DNA from: Steromphala cineraria
Lineage: Eukaryota > Mollusca > Gastropoda > Trochida > Trochidae
Reading direction: 5' to 3'
DNA: 64,000 bases
Assembly: GCA_916613615.1 (NCBI GenBank)
Contig: OU744721.1
Location: 76,637,060-76,701,059 of the forward strand
In this document: piece after piece, positions 48,382 through 58,703 of the stretch
Numbering within the stretch: position 1 is the first letter of the stretch
How the letters are laid out: each line of letters opens with the position of its first letter
Program-made: the position numbers and the translations under genes
Notes under the pieces: generated by a model
The model's database searches: none
Told to the model about the DNA's origin: nothing
Seen by the model: the letters and a program-made list of their open reading frames with translations, nothing else

Positions 48382-49872
48382 TTATGCACTCTCGTCTCTA
48401 CGAAGCACTGGAACAAAGTTGTATCGATTCAGAGGACGAGGCAAACCTTCAAGAGGCTCCAAAGATGGCAGCCCTTCGTCTTCCGGTTTGTCAAACCTGA
48501 ACCTTTGGATCATCGCCGTCATGTAGAGAAACAGTTCCATACGCGCCATTCCTTCGCCGATACAGTTTCTCTTTCCAATAGAGAAAGGAATCACTTCCTC
48601 TTTTTTGACAAATTTCCCGTCCGCGTCGATGAATCGCTCTGGTCTGAATTGTTCAGGTTCTGGGAATATGGTCGGGTCCTGAAGAACGGTGGACAAAGCC
48701 GGAAGTACCAAGGTGCCTTTCGGGATGGTGTGTCCCCTGAACTCAGTTGTTTCGTTAACGGTGTGGAACCCAGCTATTGGGGTGATGTCCGCCCTTCTCA
48801 AAATCTCCGTTATCGTTGCCTCCATATAAGGCAAGTTGACCTTATCTGACATACTTGGGCTTCTCTCTTCACCGATATTGTCCTTGATTTCTTGAAAACA
48901 TTTCTCCTGTACATCAGGGTGGTGGATTAGAAGGGCAAAAGCCCATCTCAGAGTGGTCGAGGTTGTATCTGACCCTGCGATGAACAGGTCGCCGATGGTC
49001 TTCTGGAGATTGGGAACATCGAAACTGGTCTCCTCGCCCTTCTGTTCCCGGAGTTTGATCTCCTTGATGTAGGCAAAGATGAAATCATTAATGTTGTTCT
49101 CGTCGTATTCTTCAAGGTGCTTCTCAATAGCTGGAAGGATGAAATTGTTCTCCGTATATCTGATGTTTCTCAGGAATTTATGAAAGCCGAAAAGGTCGCC
49201 TGGAATATATTTTGCAAAAGGGACGAAATTCATTCCTGCCACATTCCCAGCTGCCTTGACATTCTCCTCGACACGTGATAGATAGCTGTAATAAACATCG
49301 TCATCATATTCATACCTCTGACCAAAAACTATTGAAACGACAATATTTGACAGAGATGCCTTAATAAGGGGTGTGAAATCAAATTTATGTCCCTTTTCCT
49401 TCTCCAAACTTTTCAAGAAGATTGCCAATTCCTCGTTGATTTTGTCCTCAAGAAGTCTCTTCCCTAGACCGAAATCCCTGAGAGTTGACAGAGCAAATCG
49501 CCTCTGCTCCTTCCAAATAGCACCGGAAGTGCCAATAACACCTTTACCCTCACACGCAACATCAAAAACATACACTTTCGGTCTGTAAGTAAACTCATCT
49601 CCACGCTTCACCAAAGCCTCCTTTAGACAGTCATACCCGGCCAGAACTATAGCAAGCCTCTGTCCCAGATATATACTGTATACATCACCATACTGCTTCC
49701 TCCACACATCGAACTGCTTGATAGGGTCCTTACCCATCGACATGAGGTTCCCTATGAGAGGAAGAGGGCTGGGGCCCGGTGGTATTCCCTTCGGTTTACG
49801 GGTGACGGCCCATACAAACACTGCACCCAGTCCAACGATCAGAATCGTTCCTAGATCCGAAGCTTCAAGCAT
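48382..49872 (-). CDS. CYP2-like cytochrome P450, intronless
   Basis: 496 aa from the ATG at 49,870-49,872; five codons upstream the maximal frame begins with GTG, which I do not accept as a start. N-terminal hydrophobic anchor followed by GIPPGPSPLPLIGN. Canonical motifs, in ATG numbering: WKEQR C-helix (about 120-124), I-helix AGSDTT (299-304), ExxR E356-R359, PERF (411-414) and heme loop PFSIGKRNCIGEG with axial C437. All catalytic positions expected of a monooxygenase are present, so it should be an ER-bound mixed-function oxidase dependent on P450 reductase. It is closer to the 51-kb gene than to the 46-kb gene (both share QRRF.LSTLRDFG and RYIPGD/KYIPGD), suggesting local duplication followed by inversion. 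Confidence 0.96.
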   Translation of the reverse strand: MLEASDLGTILIVGLGAVFVWAVTRKPKGIPPGPSPLPLIGNLMSMGKDPIKQFDVWRKQYGDVYSIYLGQRLAIVLAGYDCLKEALVKRGDEFTYRPKVYVFDVACEGKGVIGTSGAIWKEQRRFALSTLRDFGLGKRLLEDKINEELAIFLKSLEKEKGHKFDFTPLIKASLSNIVVSIVFGQRYEYDDDVYYSYLSRVEENVKAAGNVAGMNFVPFAKYIPGDLFGFHKFLRNIRYTENNFILPAIEKHLEEYDENNINDFIFAYIKEIKLREQKGEETSFDVPNLQKTIGDLFIAGSDTTSTTLRWAFALLIHHPDVQEKCFQEIKDNIGEERSPSMSDKVNLPYMEATITEILRRADITPIAGFHTVNETTEFRGHTIPKGTLVLPALSTVLQDPTIFPEPEQFRPERFIDADGKFVKKEEVIPFSIGKRNCIGEGMARMELFLYMTAMIQRFRFDKPEDEGLPSLEPLEGLPRPLNRYNFVPVLRRDESA

Positions 49873-51326
49873 GTTTGCGTTGGTCACCCTGTCCTACCCT
49901 GCTGTATCCTGGCCTGTAGTTAAGTGTACAACTTCATGAGCTTGGTATAAATGTTGATTCACTGTCCTTTTTATCTCTCTCTGTGTCTGTGTCTGTGTGT
50001 GTGTGTGTTGAAATATCTAAAATAGAACCAGGTCGTGTCGTTCCGTAAGCCCCGCCCACTACTGAAAGTAGGTCACATAATGCAAACCTATACAAAGATT
50101 GCGTGTACGCTTACAAGCGGAGCAATTTCAAGCTAGAAGCGTTTAATAAAATGTTCCCTTACACCCGTCATCATTATGCTTGTGCGTTCTGTAATTAATT
50201 TGGCAGAGAAATAAATGTGACTCGATATAATTGGCAAACATCTTTAATACATAGATACAGGAATGTCTGGATTATTGTCCCAGTTTCTGTCAGTTAGCCT
50301 GCTTTAAGTCTCCTTATCAATATACATGTATACTTCACCCTTGACCGCCCATTGACCCTGGATGAAAGCAAGCCTTATATTCTCGACATACAATTACTCT
50401 AACCTAGCGATAGTCAGGACATTTTCAGTATAACAGGTGGTTACTTTGTCCGAATTATCAGAATGTAACTAATAAGTCTTTTATGACTGTGTATTGCGTG
50501 GGAGTCTTTAAAACAGTCTGTCCTCAAAAGTCAAAATTTGACTGTTTACAACATAATACTTGAAAATCGTCTAGTACCAGAATATAGACACATTATTTTT
50601 ACAAACTTAGAAAAGGCAAGACTTCTTTTCGGACATACATATTTTAACTCATTCATAAGGTTAATTGGACGTGGAACGTTTCTTATGTATGCCACTTTTA
50701 GCGGTCTTTAAAGACAGTTTTATTTTAAACTTACGTTATTGAATAAATATATTCTATCTTGATTCAATGTTCGGGAAGACAGTTTTATTTTGGACTTACG
50801 TTATTGAATTAATATATTTTATCTTGATTCAATGTTCGTTTTGTCATATCATATAACCTTGGTCGAACTTATAGTTAATCAATATGTATATTATACCTGA
50901 ATATACAAATCCAACTGGTAAAATGTCTGAACTTCTAGTTAACAACAAAAACTTAATTCTTCACCCGCCTGTACTTTGGTTCATTAAATAGGAAACGTAC
51001 TGTTTTGATAAACGGGTACACTTCTTCTGATAAATTGCACAACACTTTACAAATGCATTGTCTTTCCTTAATGATGAAATTTAATAATTGTTATAATATG
51101 ATTAATAATGTTATCATTTCACTCGTGTCCAGAGTTCAGGTTAAAGTGCATATTTGAAATGCTCGTGGTAGATATCATAAAGCAATGAGGAGGGATATTG
51201 AGTCAGCCACTCTGATAAGCTCTGACAGCGTACGCGAGTACACAAAAGGGCCCCTGTGAGCGCGGTTGAGCTGTAGGCCAGTGATAGGGCACTGATATTG
51301 CAGTGAATAAGCACTATTCGTTCAGG
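49873..51326. promoter_or_regulatory. shared divergent 5' region of two P450 genes
   Basis: About 1.45 kb separate the divergent start codons. It contains a (TG)n/(TCTG)n microsatellite (about 49,972-50,009), a tandem 65-bp duplication (50,711-50,838) and two TTGCGTG words (50,099-50,105 and 50,494-50,500) that match the xenobiotic response element core. No TATA box is convincing. A regulatory role is inferred from position only. Confidence 0.4.
50711..50838 (+). repeat. two tandem copies of a 65-bp unit
   Basis: AAGACAGTTTTATTTTAAAC...TTGATTCAATGTTCG is repeated at once as AAGACAGTTTTATTTTGGAC...TTGATTCAATGTTCG with few differences, so the duplication is recent. Confidence 0.9.
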
Positions 51327-52844
51327 ATGGTTTTAGAAGATATTTCTAAGAAAGTTTTGACCTTCGTCTTAGAGAATTCCAAGCCTATACTGCTGGGTAC
51401 CGGGGGTATTGTGGCAGTATGGCTAATGTTCCGGAGACCAGCCGATATCCCACCCGGGCCAGGATTTGCTCTACCTGTTTTCGGACATGCGCTATCATTG
51501 GGGGCTGACCCAAGAAAGAAACTAAGGGAATGGAGAAGCAAATACGGAGATATATTTAGCATGTACTTGGGGAACAGACTCGTTATTGTTATGAACGGAT
51601 ACGATGTGCTTGTCGACGCTTTTGTGAAAAATGGCGACTTGTTCTCCGACCGACCCCACGTGTTCGTTATTGACAAAATATCCCGGGGTCGGGGCGTGGC
51701 CGGAACTTCCGGTCAAGTGTGGAAGGAGCAACGACGGTTCACCCTGTCAACACTCAGAGATTTCGGAATGGGTAAAAGGGTCATTGAAAACGCTATCCAC
51801 AAAGAATGTGAGTACTTTCTGAAAATCATTGAAGACAGGAAAGGTGAAGCCTTCAACATTAGGAATATCGTCAACACCGCCGTCATGAACATCATCGCCG
51901 CCATCTTGTTCGGCAGGAGGTTCGACTACGAGGATGAGTTTCTGAAGGACCTACTGGCACGCTTCGACCAGAATTTGCAGGTTGCTGGGACGACAGCGGG
52001 TCTCAACTTCATCCCTTTGGCTCGGTACATTCCTGGAGATCCTTTTAAATTCAAGAGAACAATGAAGAACCTTGCCTTCTTTGAGGACGGACTTTCCAAG
52101 CCGTCAATCGAAGAACATGTGAACAACTTCGATGAGGACAACATAAATGACTTTGTTGCTGCCTACGTGAAGGAGATCAAACACAAGGAAAGAACAGGAG
52201 AGAATAGCTCTATCGGGTTCGACAACCTCAGTGCAGTGGTGGGTGACCTGGTCGTTGCCGGAAGTGAGACTACCACCACTACGATCAGATGGGCCATCCT
52301 CTTGCTCATGAAGTACCCGGAGGTTCAGAAGAAGTGCTTCCAAGAAATCGAGAAGAATGTTGGACTGGAACGACCTCCTCAAATGTCCGACAAATTGAAT
52401 CTCCCATACGTGGAGGCTACAATCACCGAGATTCAGAGAATCGCCAACATTGTACCCCTGTCTCTCTGGCACAGCGTTCCTCGTGACATCAAATTCAGGA
52501 ACTTCACCTTCTCCAAGGGAGTCATCATCCTGCCAAACCTTGAGTCAGTTCTTCACGACCCAAACATTTTCGAGAATCCGGACAGGTTTCTCCCAGAAAG
52601 ATTCCTCGACGTTACCGGAAAGTTCACCAAAGTACCGGAAATGATCCCTTTCTTCATTGGCAAGAGGGCTTGTCCTGGCGAGTCCTTGGCCAAGATGGAA
52701 CTCTTCTTGTTCATTGCGAGTTTGATTCAACGCTTCGAATTTCAACATCCAGCTGGTGAACCTCCTCTGACAATGGAGGCTGTCCCCGGGGTCACATTCG
52801 GACCCAAGCCTTTCAAAGTGAGAGCAGTGTCTCGCAGGTCTTAG
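51327..52844 (+). CDS. CYP2-like cytochrome P450, intronless
   Basis: 505 aa from the ATG at 51,327 (context TTCAGGATGG); an in-frame GTG eight codons upstream is not used as start. Membrane anchor around residues 18-34 and hinge DIPPGPGFALP. In ATG numbering: C-helix WKEQR (132-136), I-helix AGSETTTTT (311-319), ExxR E368-R371, PERF (423-426), heme loop PFFIGKRACPGES with axial cysteine C449. All expected catalytic residues are present. It points away from the two minus-strand paralogues and shares QRRF.LSTLRDFG with the 48-kb gene. Like them it has no coding intron, unlike typical vertebrate CYP2 genes. Substrate unknown. Confidence 0.96.
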   Translation: MVLEDISKKVLTFVLENSKPILLGTGGIVAVWLMFRRPADIPPGPGFALPVFGHALSLGADPRKKLREWRSKYGDIFSMYLGNRLVIVMNGYDVLVDAFVKNGDLFSDRPHVFVIDKISRGRGVAGTSGQVWKEQRRFTLSTLRDFGMGKRVIENAIHKECEYFLKIIEDRKGEAFNIRNIVNTAVMNIIAAILFGRRFDYEDEFLKDLLARFDQNLQVAGTTAGLNFIPLARYIPGDPFKFKRTMKNLAFFEDGLSKPSIEEHVNNFDEDNINDFVAAYVKEIKHKERTGENSSIGFDNLSAVVGDLVVAGSETTTTTIRWAILLLMKYPEVQKKCFQEIEKNVGLERPPQMSDKLNLPYVEATITEIQRIANIVPLSLWHSVPRDIKFRNFTFSKGVIILPNLESVLHDPNIFENPDRFLPERFLDVTGKFTKVPEMIPFFIGKRACPGESLAKMELFLFIASLIQRFEFQHPAGEPPLTMEAVPGVTFGPKPFKVRAVSRRS

Positions 52845-54119
52845 GAGACTTTGGATGGACGTTTATCTACTCTGGATACTCCTAGAGATCTTCAATCATT
52901 TAAACTGTTATGTAATGCTTGAGTAGCAAATTACATGTTAATGGACTATTACCAAAAACGAGAACATCATCAGCTAGAGGACTTTATGATGACATAATTT
53001 GTTCCCAACATAGGAGAACATTATGAAAGACTTTTCTAGTTATTATGATTTATATGTGTGACTACAGAGGACAGAATGACCATTTTCATTGAAAGCATAA
53101 GTAAAAGGCTCGTTTTCAAAGGCTAATTGAGACTTGCGACTCACCCGGCGTTTATCAGTGCTCCGTTTTTTATTGACGACAGCATGTTCTTTATCAATTC
53201 AGCGATTCCTGGAGGAAATATGGTGTTTGACGTTACGACTGTAAGTCACTTTATGGAAGTCGAACTACGAAATGGTGAACTTTTTCTGGATTTGATTGTG
53301 TTATGCTATGCATACATACTTCTTTGAAAAAGTGTAGGTCAATATCGAAGTATCGCTGTCAGTTTTAGACTTTAGAAGAAAGGAAGGTAATCATCAGATT
53401 CAGTTTACAGTTTCTACCAATTCGTTCTTTACCTACTAGTATTCTAATATGTTGAATAGCTTTTCATTTAACAATGTATTTGCATGTATCCTGACTCGTA
53501 ATTGGTATGTTGTAACGTTAACGATGAATTTAGATGTTCATGTTAATTCGAAACCCGTACAAAAGTAACATTTACCTACGGTAAAGTTTATTTTATTAAA
53601 TGACCGTCAACATTTTTAGGATCATTAAATGGATTGTAGATAAAAGTTAAATGTTGTTTTATCGGATATGGACTTTGACGTTGTCATTGTTAGCCAAGAG
53701 AGTGCCTTACGTACTTTGATAACCAACTATTGCAAATAAATGTTACATTTGATTTTTTTAACAGTATGTTATATTTGTTATCTATTTTTTCTTTAAAAAG
53801 GATTTCGAACACACATATATATTTTTGTCTATAGCAAAGTAGGAAAGCCTGCTATAAGGAGATTTTATGGGTGCTTCGCGATCAAAACAGGAAAGGATAA
53901 TACCTGGTCTAACTCACTTGAACAATTTAATTTCTGTAAAAACAAATACTGAAGAAAGTCTAAACAAAAAAAATTTAAATGCGCTTAACTCATTTTCTTA
54001 AAATTGCAAAATAAAAACAACTTACCGTAAGCTATTTTAACAAGATGATTGTCCATTGAACAAAATACCTAATCCAGTGCCAAATCCAGGTATTGTGTGT
54101 TTGGAACCATAACTTTAAA
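52845..54119. other. 3' flank of the last P450, AT-rich intergenic
   Basis: An AATAAA occurs at 53,735-53,740, far for a 3' end but possible. No other feature recognised. Confidence 0.4.
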
Positions 54120-54152
54120 TAAAGAGCAACTGACTCTACTGCTCATCAGGCT
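54120..54152 (+). repeat. left-end fragment of the AGCTCATCAGG element
   Basis: AAAGAGCAACTGACTCTACT followed by GCTCATCAGG resembles the left end of the elements at 58.7 and 60.5 kb (GAGCCATTGGCTC, then TAGCTCATCAGG). The TTAA MITE begins four bases later, so it inserted next to or into this fragment. Confidence 0.55.
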
Positions 54153-54156
54153 TTAA

Positions 54157-54646
54157 AGTGACACAGAGTATCTTTCTTAAAATTTTATTTGGTTTTGATT
54201 AGCTACAAAATATGTAATATGCTGATTGAAGTTCATATCTCATCACTGGACTTGCAAATATATCCATTTATGCATAATATATCTAAAATGCTTGATTTTA
54301 TGGAAAACTCAAGAAAACATCTCAAATACGTTAAATATTCGAAATTATGCATCCAATTAATCTACCTATTAGTTACATTACCTAATAAACACTATGGAAT
54401 CGAATATGTCTTGCTATCAGCTTATGACAAGGTTTCAAAATTACGTTTGGCAAATTTGCGCGCGCCACTCGAGCCACATTGTCCGGTTTTCGATCAAAAT
54501 CCCGACTTTGAATGGCCGTATTTTCGCTCTAGTGTACTGATTGGCCTTTAACTTGTTATTTTCAGTAAAAGTTAGTGGTTCCCGATGTAATAACATCGAT
54601 TTCAAAATTTAACATATGTGATCCTATCAACATACTCTGTGTCTCT
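54157..54646. mobile_element. 490-bp MITE with TTAA target duplication
   Basis: The ends AGTGACACAGAGTAT and ATACTCTGTGTCTCT are inverted repeats with one mismatch, flanked by TTAA at 54,153-54,156 and 54,647-54,650. The interior has CATTGTCCGGTTTTCGATCA as in the 29.2-kb element, but the outer repeats differ after GACAC. It is therefore a related subfamily. Non-coding. Confidence 0.92.
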
Positions 54647-54650
54647 TTAA

Positions 54651-55320
54651 GGAGGTTGGATACAAAATATCGAGGTATTAAGAAATAGCTAAATTTGGTC
54701 TTATTTTGTTGAAAAATATGTCTTGAATCAAATTGTGTCATAAAAATACCATGTCACCACAGTTATTGTTCGAAAAAGGGCCCATCCGTTAGGGCACCCA
54801 ATGATGAAAATACAATAATTTAAAAACTCCTTTTCAAGATAACTTTGGAATATAATTGTTATTTAAATGTTTTTCTATTAAGCCATTGCAGTATGTAAGT
54901 AAACTAAGTCGGAAAAAGGGAACTTGAAACTAATATGAAGTAAAGACATGCAAATAACCTTTTTCTTTGTATGATTATTTTTGTAAAATATTATTCTTTT
55001 ATGAAAAAAAAATCAATTTCTCGTATTAAGATTTTTTTGAAAATTATATATTTTATAGTTAATACACACTAGAATAAGATTAAAAAGAAAAAAAGATATG
55101 TCACCAGCGGATAACAGAGATATTCACATTCAATTAAGCCACATCAATGAAAATCAACATCCAGGGGAGATAACTCTTCATTGTCAACATTACCCTTTTT
55201 AGAATTTTTCATTAGTTTTTAAGGTTAATTAGTGAAATAAATTGTATCATAAAACAAATACTTATGTTCACAAATATAACATAGTCATTGTTTTTTGTTA
55301 AACTAACTAAGGTTTTGGTA
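54651..55320. other. AT-rich intergenic
   Basis: No gene. The word AGGGGAGATAACTCT occurs at 55,163-55,177. Confidence 0.45.
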
Positions 55321-55360
55321 CAAGGATGTGACCAGTGACCCTTAATAGCATGATTGGGTC

Positions 55361-56893
55361 GGGTTATAGTCAAAACGGCGACAAACCAAAACGGCGACAG
55401 GCCGTTAGTCAAAACGGCGACAAATTAGACGGAACGGCGACAAAAATAACTAGTCAAAACGGCGACAGCATAGCATTTGTAATAATAAAGGACAACAGAA
55501 AACAGGATTCATCTTTCCGTTGTTTTCTATGACATTGTATAAAAAATTATATTAATTCTCAACGCACTTGAGTCCAAACCGCTAGTTATGGCCTATGACA
55601 GTACAATGAAACATATATTATGATATGAAATATCGATACAAATAGATATAAAACATTGGGTAAATATAGTTAGGCGCAACCTTCTATGATACATTTTCTT
55701 ACTACTTTAAAACTGACTCCACCAAGAGTTAAAAGTGCTATGTTACTAGTCTGACTGAACAAAATGATTTAGACTATTGATCTTATCAACTAAGTCATTA
55801 ATATAAACTGAAAACAGCGGACACCAAACTGAACTTGAAAGAAATTAGTTTCATTATAATTTATACATTAACACATTACAATGACGATTGACTTTATCAA
55901 AAGCCTTTTGATTGTCTGTACATAAAATTTATATCTCTTTGTACACTAATACCACTAATGTTGGTTTTTGGAGAATGAAGTGAAGTTGAAGTTGATAGAA
56001 AAGATCTTGTGTACTAAGTGATAATAATCACGCCAAATCGTGCTCTCATTGATGCCCCTCCGATATCAATCAGTGTCATAGTAATTGGTCGTAATTAATT
56101 AATCGACAAGTAATCAATGCTTAATTGGAAGGAATTGACCATTGTTCTGTAGTGTCTGATATTGTGATCATTATTCGTTTCAATATTGTTACAGTTGTTC
56201 TTTCCTTTACAGTTCTTCTCAGCAGTAAAGCTGCATGATCTTAGTTACTTAGTTTGTTTAGAATAAATATCCAATCTACTGGGTGGAATGATTTTTCAAT
56301 TCTATTAAAAAAAGTAATTCGGGTATAGATTTACATTTTCCTTTTTTGGTACGCATGCATTGTTCAAAGAGTCAAGATCACCTATACATTATTACATACA
56401 ACATTTGATGACAAACATCGATAACAAAATTGATCACATCGTGCATGGTAGCCATTGAGGTGCTATCTTTAGGTTTGTACCAGTGAACTTACAATAAAAT
56501 ATTATGGTAATACTGAGTGAAAGCAATAATATATACCAAATATGATACTTGAAAACTTATTCTATAAGTTATAAAAAAAAAATACGACTCGAAAGCAAAT
56601 CAAACGCCCACAAGCAACACATTTCACATGCATGAAAGAATGCCTTATCAAACTTTAAAAAAACAAATTACAAAACAACTAAAAAACAAACATGCTACAA
56701 CGTCATTTTCAAATGTATTTAATATATTAAAAAAATTGCTGTCGCCGTTCCGTCCAAATGTTGTCGCCGTTACGTCCAGCGAATTTGACATATATTTTAT
56801 TGATAAATGTGTTTCGCCGTTTCGACTAGGCATTTGTCGCCGTTTTGACCAAATTGTCGCCGTTTTGGTCTGTCGCCGTTTTGACCGTATCCC
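55361..56893. mobile_element. 1,533-bp hAT-like non-autonomous transposon with clustered subterminal repeats
   Basis: The outer ends GGGTTATAGTCAAAACGGCG and (inverted) GGGATACGGTCAAAACGGCG form imperfect terminal repeats. Multiple AAAACGGCGACA words follow inward: left cluster 55,372-55,470, right cluster 56,740-56,886 in inverse orientation (TGTCGCCGTTTT). A perfect 8-bp direct repeat ATTGGGTC flanks the element (55,353-55,360 and 56,894-56,901). An 8-bp duplication fits the hAT superfamily. The 1.2-kb interior is AT-rich without a transposase frame. Removing it rejoins a copy of the 58-63 kb repeat (GTGACC... GGGTCATCAAAT... AAGGAGTCTGCACACAA), which confirms the boundaries independently. 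Confidence 0.93.
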
Positions 56894-56901
56894 ATTGGGT
56901 C

Positions 56902-57000
56902 ATCAAATACATAAATTACAATCCAAATCGGCTAAGGAGTCTGCACACAAGGTTTCTTGGGTCAAGAAAGAAGTCAAAATGACAAGAAATTTACGAGAAC
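56902..57000 (+). repeat. fragment of the 146-bp repeat family interrupted by the hAT-like element
   Basis: ATCAAATACATAAATTACAA, then GGCTAAGGAGTCTGCACACA, continues the family pattern begun left of the element at about 55,325-55,360. Confidence 0.7.
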
Positions 57001-58703
57001 TTGACATCAGATGCCATGCCACAACATGAGCTACTAAGAGGTTTAGGCCTAGAGAAGAACACCCATAAAATATCAACATATTTCAGAAACACAACAAATA
57101 TATTTTGTTTATTAAAATTTATTGGCTCCAGTATGATACAAATATGTACATTCAACAGATAGCACATAGCATAGGCAACACCTACGGCTCCTGGGACAGC
57201 ATCTTCTTTGAACTACCTTCTCTGCAAGTACCTGGTACTCTATATAGCAGGAACAATCTAGGATTAGCATGTGATAGATTTCAATTGAAGTCATTTTAGA
57301 TCATTGTAACCAGAAGCTAAATATATTGATACATTGTACCTAATTACACAATCTATAAACAAGACTTGATTGGGTGATTCCAAGTCAAGAAAATGAATTT
57401 GGTGTCAGTATCAAGTTTTAAACTCAAAGTGTTCTCAGCCAGGTGTCGATTCCTGTTTGTGAAAAAAACTGTTATCTTGTTTATATGATATATGAATAGG
57501 TATTGATAAGTAAAGTTAATGTGCCTATATTTAGGATCAGGTGCCTGTGTCTTGACATTACAATAAATTTCCGACTATACTGCATACTACAGTTAGGGAT
57601 TTGTTTCTGCTAGTTTGTACCATGGGATGTTGCACTCACAAACAACATCCTGTATCTTGCAGAGGGCTAGAGAATAGAGTTATCTCCCTTGATACATAAG
57701 CTCTATCACCTGTTCCAAGCTGTTCTATCCCAAGCCTGTATTCATCTATAGCCTGTAACCTTTAACTGCTTAGGCCAGAATGCCAGGTAGAAGATTGTTT
57801 GCATACATTAGCAATGGAGTCGCACGGTATAATAACAAATGCATTAGCTTTCAGAAACAAACATTGACATTAACAAAATAAAATAAAAACAAAAGCAATC
57901 AACTTCGAAAACAATCCTTGTTTTGTATGAATTTTCTCCTTCAAATAGAAGTGTTTTTTCTTACAAAATGATACTCTGACATGGGGAAATTAATAGAATA
58001 TATATTTAAAGTTTTAATCTAAAATATTATTTCAGTCCTTCAAGGCAAGACTGTGGGCTCACCAAATGCACATAAAATAATAGTTAACGTTTATCTTTAA
58101 GAACAAAACAAAAGATTAACTTCAAATCAAAGACAATAAATCATAGAAACTTAACCACTTTAAATTCTGTAATGTAATGTTCCCTGTGATGATTATCTGA
58201 TTGGGCAAATATTCTGATTCCTACATATGACACTTTTTGTAGTGATTTCATCTTTGCCTTAAATTAATCTTCCAATGACGATGACATGTGTAAAAGGCTT
58301 ACAAGAACAATATTTTAAGATAACATCTATATCAGAGATTGAAAATGATATATATGTTCTGATGTTTATCAGTAAATAGCTAAAGCCTCTCACAACTTTG
58401 AAAGCAGCCAGGGTTTCCAAAAGGGTTCAAATAAGCTGATCTAAAAGTCATGCGGACATAATTAAATCAGAAGGTACTGAAGAAACTGGAACCAAAGTTA
58501 TATTTTAAGGAACAGGATACTATTAGAAACAAAAACTATATTCTCTTAATGCATTTTCTTTAAATATCGTTTATGAATTATGACATATTGAAAGTGTGGA
58601 GATACTTGTTTATATAAATGCCTTGGGAATATCAATAAACTAAATATCTATGAACTGAATTATCCGAAGTTCTCATAAATGATATACACCGTTTTAAAAA
58701 ATA
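57001..58703. other. AT-rich intergenic
   Basis: No gene supported. The word AAGGGAGATAACTCT lies on the minus strand at 57,677-57,691. Confidence 0.45.

Noticed and set aside
49873..49887. Five extra N-terminal codons of the 48-kb P450
   Set aside because: They begin with GTG. The first ATG at 49,872 gives a normal N-terminal anchor.
51303..51326. Eight extra N-terminal codons of the 51-kb P450
   Set aside because: The frame begins with GTG, and the ATG at 51,327 has good context.
56628..57029. 133-codon open frame
   Set aside because: It runs across the transposon end and the flanking repeat, so it is a chance frame.
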